Below, one piece after another: positions 58,485 to 64,000 of a stretch of DNA of 64,000 bases. Position 1 is the first letter of the stretch. Each line of letters begins with the position of its first letter. The notes under the pieces were generated by a model. The model saw only the letters and a list, made by a program, of their open reading frames with translations, searched no databases and was not told where the DNA came from. A program made the position numbers and the translations under genes. Source of the stretch: Zingiber officinale (taxonomy: Eukaryota > Streptophyta > Magnoliopsida > Zingiberales > Zingiberaceae); NCBI RefSeq assembly GCF_018446385.1, contig NC_056004.1:11374767-11438766 (forward strand). The letters are read 5' to 3'.

Positions 58485-58530
58485 AGAGATGGTCGGATGG
58501 TCGGATGGTCGGATGGTCGGAGGTTTAGGT
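58485..58530. repeat. 8-bp microsatellite (GATGGTCG), about four copies
   Basis: GATGGTCG repeated in tandem in the right part of the CACTA element, next to AGGTTTAGGTTT words. Confidence 0.8.
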
Positions 58531-58659
58531 TTCGGTTTATGTTATCGCGAGAGAGATGGTCGCGTTGAGGAAGGGGCGGGATAAAGATTTAGGTTTGGAG
58601 GGAAAACACTTAAGCAGATTTTGGCTTGTGGGGAAAATTAAAATATTTTATTTGGGTTC

Positions 58660-58860
58660 ATTAACATCGGATTTTAAAAACCGATGTTAAAATCGATGTC
58701 TATTAACGAAAAAAGGGGCGCTCATAGACATCGCCTAAAAAACCGATGTCTATGAGCTAAAATCTGCGCTCATAGACACCGGTTTTTAGAAAAACCGATG
58801 TAAAATACTCAAAGACATCGGTTTTAGCCTAAAACCGTTGTTGTTCCACTGATGTCTATG
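58660..58860. repeat. Right subterminal repeats of the CACTA element
   Basis: Repeated AAAACCGATGT and TAGACATCGG words, complementary to those at the left end. Confidence 0.85.
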
Positions 58861-58878
58861 AGCGATTTTGTTGTAGTG

Positions 58879-60913
58879 ATATAAGATATGGACTGGGAGA
58901 GATGCCCAGGTGTCTTTCATGAGGATTTGGGGCTGTGAGGCTTACGTACGACGTCAAGTCTCAGACAAATTAGGACCCAAATCCGACAAGTGCTATTTCA
59001 TTGGATATCCCAAGGAAACTAAGGGATATTACTTCTACATTCCCAGTCAGCACAAGATAGTTGTGGCAAAGACTGGGGTCTTTCTAGAAAGGGACTTTGT
59101 TTCTAGAAAGACTAGTGGGAGCGCGTTCGATCTTGAAGAAGTTCAAGATGTGAACAATAGCACTGATGCCTCGATGGAAATTGAACTGGAACCACAAAGT
59201 GTTGTGGATGATGTTGTTCCACAAGGAGTTGAGGACCAACAACCAGTTCAAGTAGACATACCTCTTCGCAGGTCTGATAGGGTACGTCGTCAGCCTGAGA
59301 GATACTCATTTCTCTTGTCTGACCATGATGACATTGTGCTCATAGAGGATGAGCCTACCACCTATCAAGAAGCTGTGATGAGACCAGATTCCGAGAAATG
59401 GCTAGAAGCTATGAGATCCGAAATGGAATCCATGTACACCAACCAAGTATGGACTTTGGTTGATCCACCTGAAGGGGTAAAACCCATTGGGTGCAAGTGG
59501 GTCTTTAAGAGAAAGACTGACATGGATGGACTTATCTATAAGGGTCGCTTGGTAGCTAAAGGTTTCAAGCAGATTCATGGTATTGACTATGATGAAACCT
59601 TTTCTCCAGTAGCGATGTTTAAGTCCATTCGGATCATGCTTGCTATTGCAGCTTACCACGATTACGAGATCTGGCAGATGGATGTCAAAATCGCGTTTCT
59701 GAATGGAAACCTACTCGAGGATGTGTACATGACACAACTTGAGGGTTTTGTAGATCCATAGTATACTAGCAGAGTATGTAAGCTGCATAGGTCCATTTAT
59801 GGACTAAAGCAAGCTTCTCGGAGCTGGAATCTTCGATTCGATGATGCAATAAAACAGTTTGGTTTCATCAAGAACGAAGATGAGCCTTATGTCTACAAGA
59901 AGGTTGTAGGGGATATAGTTGTCTTCCTCATATTGTATGTGGATGACATACTACTCATTGGGAAGGACATCCCTATGCTTCAGTCTGTCAAGACCTGGCT
60001 AGGGAGTTGCTTCTCAATGAAGGACTTAGGTGAGGCATCCCGCATTCTAGGGATATAGATCTATAGGGATAGATCTAAGAGATTGCTTAGCCTAAGTCAG
60101 AGTACATACATTGACAAGGTACTTCTTCGGTTTGCCATGCAGAACTCCAAGAAGGGATTTCTGCCGATGTCACATGGCGTGAGTCTTTCGAAGACTCAAA
60201 GTCCCTCTTCTAGAGAGGAGAGAGACCGCATGGATCAGATCCCTTATGCCTCAGCCATAGGATCGATCATGTACGCCATGCTATGTACTCGACCAGATGT
60301 CTCGTATGCTTTGAGCATGACGAGCAGATACCAGTCAGATCCAGGTGAAAGTCACTGGATAGCGGTCAAGAATATTCTTAAGTACTTAAGAAGAACTAAA
60401 GAATATTTCTTGATATATGGAGGCAATGATGAGCTAGCTGTAAAGGGTTACAATGATGCTAGCTTCCAGACCGACCATGATGACTATAGATCGCAGTCGG
60501 GGTTCGTATTTTGCATTAATGGTGGTGCTGTCAGCTGGAAGAGTTCGAAGCAGGATACAGTAGCTGATTCTACAACAGAAGCCGAGTTAGAGGCAGCAAA
60601 GGAGGCAGTTTGGATCCGCAAGTTCATCACTGAACTTGGGGTGGTTCCTAGCATCGCTGACCCAGTTGAGCTCTATTGTGACAACAATGGAGCTATAGCA
60701 CAGGCGAAGGAACCTTGCTCACACCAGCGGACCAAGCACATACTACGGCGCTTCCATCTCATTCGAGAGATTATCGATAGAGGAGATGTGAAGATTTGCA
60801 GAGTACCTACAGAGGCTAACATCGTAGATCCCTTGACCAAGGCTTTGGCACAGAGGAAGCATGATGGTCACACTAGGTCATTAGGCCTTAGAGCCTATAC
60901 TGATTGGCACTAG
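58879..60913 (+). pseudogene. Copia integrase C-terminus, reverse transcriptase and RNase H
   Basis: The frame resumes at the CACTA duplication: integrase tail (MRIWGCEAYVRRQVSDKLGP), a variable linker, then reverse transcriptase (WVFKRKTDMDGLIYKGRLVA, MDVKIAFLNGNL, a TAG at 59759, SIYGLKQASRSW and catalytic ILYVDDILLIG). A further TAG lies near 60056. RNase H (GYNDASFQTDHDD, TEAELEAAKEAVWIRK, HILRRFHLIREI) ends at 60913. Motifs fit a Copia lineage near Angela/Tork; lineage not certain. Confidence 0.9.
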
Positions 60914-60927
60914 TGCTAGTGGGAGAT
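60911..60927 (+). other. Copia polypurine tract
   Basis: AGTGCTAGTGGGAGAT directly before the 3' LTR. Confidence 0.75.
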
Positions 60928-62895
60928 TGTTAGTTAGAGCCCTAGAGCCAATCATTTGATGATTGTATGGACTCATTGTATCATATTCTTGTATATTAAT
61001 AAAGGCATTTGTTTGGTTATTATACTTATTTGTATTAGTACCAAATAGACTAAGTATAATAGCGTCCTTGAGTAGAAGGTTCATACCTATATCAATCGAT
61101 TAGTTGAATCGATAGTGAGATGATATAGGGAACACTACTCTAAATCATTCCTGGTCGAGTATTAACATTCAGGGACAATGTTAATACAATAAGACTAGCA
61201 TGTAGGTCAGCTCGATGACTTGATCTCACAAGTCATGGATATAGAGATATCAAGCTGACACATGGGTATGCATTAGAGAATGTATACTGAATGACCCGCC
61301 ATGAGAAAGTATCATGGATCGTTATATGAGTGTCATATACTTTCTCATGTGGCTAGTAGTATGACTATTAGTCCTTTGACCTGAAGTCACCATGGATCCC
61401 TACATAAGGAGTTATGTACTTTAGTTTCGTCAAACGTCACCTGTAACAGGGTGGACTATAAAGGCGATTACTGGGTATGTAACAAATTATGCAGAGGGAT
61501 GTGAGTGATGTAGATGGGATCTATCCCTCCCATATGTCGGGAGCGACATCAATATTCTTGATAGAGTTAGACCACGAAGTGCATGGCCATGCCCAAATGA
61601 GTCAACATTAGATGTTGAGCTCATTTGATCGAGTGAGTCTACTTGGAGTTCAAGATTTAGATTGATTAGAGGATGACACGGTCTATGCCTCACATTGATC
61701 TATCTAGATGTCTAGGATAGAAGGACAATGTCATATATTGTGAGGAGTCACAATTAGTAGTCACAAGGTGATGTTGGATCTCGACATTTCTTGTAACTTG
61801 GGTAGTAATGATGTGTTGCTAGATACCGCTCATTACTTATGCTCCTAAATGGGTTTAGGGCATTGCCAACGTTACAAGAACCTATAGGGTCACACACTTA
61901 GGATAATTAGATGGAGATTTGATTCATACGATGAACCAAGAGGATTAGATTCATTTGATGAATCAAATTGGATTAAGAGTAATCCAAATTGGGCTAATTG
62001 AGTTAGACTCAAATTGATTCATGTATTTAATGAGTCTAATTTAGATTATGACTCATTAGATCAATTTAATTTAATGAATTAGATTCATTATATTAAGTTG
62101 GCTTGAATCAAATGGTTTGATTAGATCAACCATGAGAGAGATTGAGTCAAGTTTGACTTGACTAGAGAGGAAGAGGAAGAGTCAAGTTTTACTTGTCTCT
62201 TTGCCACATCATGAGTGAGGTGGCAAGATGTGGACCAATAGTGTTGTTCCACATCATCTTGTTTTGCCACCTCATGGAGGTTACAAGCCTCCATTGCATT
62301 TAATGTGGGTTGGCCACATTAAATGAGTGGAGGTTACTCATTTGCCACATCATTGTGAGGTGGCAAGATGTGGACCAATGGTAATGGTCCACATCTTCAT
62401 GATGTGCCACATCATAGGAGTTACACAACACCTCTTAATGGCCTCCACTTAATTGTAATTAAGTGGAAATGGGGGTTACACACTAAAATATGGCCGACCA
62501 CTTTAGAGGAGGGAATGAAATTTATTTTTCATTCAACTCCTCATTTTACTCCTTCTTCTTCCTTGTGCTCTCTCCTTGCTCTCCCTCCTCTTCCTTGCCG
62601 TGACCTATCAAGGTGCTAGCACACCTTTGTTTAGGTTTTCTCCATCAAGAATTGTTCATGTGGATACTTCTAGAGGACCGACACTTGACGGTCTCGAGAT
62701 CCGGCGTACCGTTGGACGAGCGGGATTTGCGAGGGCACGCTTCGAAGGTATAACTCTCATCTAGTGTAGATCTAGAGGTTTTTAAACTCGTACTCGTAAT
62801 TTTCTTTCGATTTTCCTTTCATGGATCTACGACTTTGTGTAATTCGGGGTTTCCGCGACGCGAAAAGTGGTTTTCGCGGCCCGAAAAACCCAACA
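60928..62895 (+). repeat. Copia 3' LTR
   Basis: 1968 bp, the same length as the 5' LTR, followed by the duplication GTTTT. Confidence 0.95.
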
Positions 62896-63248
62896 GTTTT
62901 CAATTTAATTATGCACATGACATACATATTTTAGGCAGGATAATAGTAGGATATGCTAATTCTGTGGTTGCAAGCTCCAACTATTATGGCTTAATGTGAT
63001 TGTGTGTGATTGGACCCTTGGATATATCAAGGGCATTTTATTATGTGTGCATGATTGTAATATTAAATACAACAGGAGTTGTATTAGCCCTAGGATTTTA
63101 CTTTTTGTTTCGATCTAGGCTTTATGTACATTCCCTCGTGGAATATAGGATCGATATATATAAAATTCTATTTTTGTAGCGGATCGTATCCTTGCGAGGT
63201 GTGGGACTATTTGAGGACCAGAGGCGCAGCGGAATAAGAAGCAAGATA
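62896..63248 (+). other. Resumed interior of the element whose LTR is at 45780
   Basis: Non-coding, leader-like sequence that continues from 48439 once the Copia is set aside. It ends where the LTR-like sequence at 63249 begins. No gene seen. Confidence 0.6.
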
Positions 63249-64000
63249 TGTAACGACCACCCTTCTTACTACTAGTAAGAATGGACGCTACTTATCTACT
63301 AACTATTCTTTACTATCATCTCCACTTAACTATTATTTCATATGCCGATGATAGTGATACTAAAGTATTTCAAAAGAAATCTGGTGCCATACCTTATACT
63401 GATTTTGGTTCTCAAAGAAAACGACAACAGCATATATAAATATATATTTGAACGTTTCTACTTTTGTTTACAAGCTAAGCATCAAAATTAATTTCAACAT
63501 GTTGCACTCAAACCTACAAGCAGGTTCAGACATACTACGGTTCCATCATACAATTCCTTAATGAATAAGGCATAAACAAGTATGTTGCATTACGAATTTA
63601 AGCTTACTGCATTGTCAAGCAACCCTTGAAAAAGAAAAAAAAAGTGCTTGTCTCAAAACTCAACTCAGCATAATAAAGCAATTAAAGCATACCCAATTAG
63701 AAGAGTGACCTACGGTTTATCATGGATTTCCCAGGTGTACAACAACTAAAACTCTTATTAACACACACCACCAAAAGTGAGGTACACATCTAAACTACAG
63801 CCACCCTTAAACTCATTAATAGAAGATCTATTCCAATAATAGGACTAGCATATCAAATAAACGATTTATACATCTAAGTGTTATGTGGTCATAATTATTG
63901 TAAGTATATCAAGTTGACTACAGAATTGTATATGTCAGCAATGCCATATATTACAATTAAATCAGTGGATAGTTAATGAACAGATAACTTGATGGATGAG
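63249..64000 (-). mobile_element. Partial gypsy-type LTR, reverse orientation, running off the window
   Basis: It starts TGTAACGACCACCCTTCTTA. This is the near-complement of the LTR end at 11830-11847 (AGAAGGGTGGTCGTAACA). The next 150 bases also parallel 11700-11830 in reverse (TAAGTAGCG, GTTAGTAG). No coding signal. Confidence 0.6.

Larger units (their letters stand above)
53584..58878 (-). mobile_element. CACTA transposon carrying host-gene fragments (Pack-CACTA type)
   Basis: Inverted ends CACTACAACAAAATCGCTCA (53584) and its complement ending GTTGTAGTG (58878), with the 3-bp duplication ATA (53581-53583 and 58879-58881). Both ends carry subterminal repeats. The interior has no transposase domain that I can recognise, so it is non-autonomous. 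It holds fragments of at least three unrelated host genes with introns retained. The Copia integrase frame continues on the far side, so the insertion is precise. Confidence 0.92.
48440..62895 (+). mobile_element. Complete Copia element carrying a CACTA insertion
   Basis: Two 1968-bp LTRs (48440-50407 and 60928-62895), a primer site, gag-pol on the forward strand and a polypurine tract, flanked by GTTTT (48435-48439 and 62896-62900). By eye the LTRs differ at roughly 35-40 positions with no length change. Without the 5.3-kb CACTA insert it is about 9.2 kb. Pol contains several stops and gag has an internal deletion. Confidence 0.95.

Overview
This window is plant intergenic DNA made almost entirely of nested transposable elements. 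I found no intact, clearly expressed host gene. Initiator-Met-tRNA primer sites (TGGTATCAGAGC), Ty1/copia and Ty3/gypsy chromovirus polyproteins, plant-type CACTA ends and long LTRs all point to a large flowering-plant genome, probably a monocot (the species is not determinable by eye).

Layout. (1) 1-6051: a gag-only, reverse-oriented element (outer gag at 1-350 and 5213-6051) is split by a complete gag-only LTR element at 351-5207 (LTRs 351-1363 and 4207-5207, target duplication AGCAT). (2) 6056-11847: two diverged LTR-like arms in opposite orientation meet near 9.05 kb; the junction itself is tandemly duplicated (8897-9446). (3) 11848-15836: the 5' part of a reverse Copia element (LTR, primer site, leader, gag with a stop), abutting a reverse Copia pol fragment (15837-17211). 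(4) From 17212: a third gag-only-type element (3' LTR 17212-18249, gag 44805-45773, reverse) whose body is interrupted by a Tekay-like gypsy element (18340-38219, duplication GTTAG). The right LTR of that gypsy is split by a second Tekay-like gypsy (26774-36188, duplication GAGCG). The same body also holds an extremely AT-rich array (39.9-41.3 kb) and a solo LTR (41865-44444, duplication TCTCT). (5) From 45780: an LTR plus primer site of the same family as the solo LTR, interrupted by a complete Copia element (48440-62895, duplication GTTTT). The Copia integrase is interrupted by a CACTA transposon (53584-58878, duplication ATA). (6) 63249 to the end: the start of another LTR related to the 9-11.8 kb arms.

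Most interesting item. The 5.3-kb CACTA element has no visible transposase but carries intron-containing fragments of several host genes: an RGLG/copine-type ubiquitin ligase, a CDKF/MAK-like kinase exon, an LRR receptor-like kinase, and two unidentified exon-like pieces. All except the receptor kinase lie on the minus strand downstream of a promoter-like right end, so a chimeric spliced transcript is conceivable.

How the parts work together. The gag-only elements keep LTRs, a primer site, a polypurine tract and gag, and must borrow reverse transcriptase and integrase. Every pol-bearing copy here has stops, frameshifts or deletions, so none looks autonomous now. Boundaries come from reading LTR ends (TG...CA), matching 5-bp or 3-bp target duplications, primer sites and polypurine tracts.
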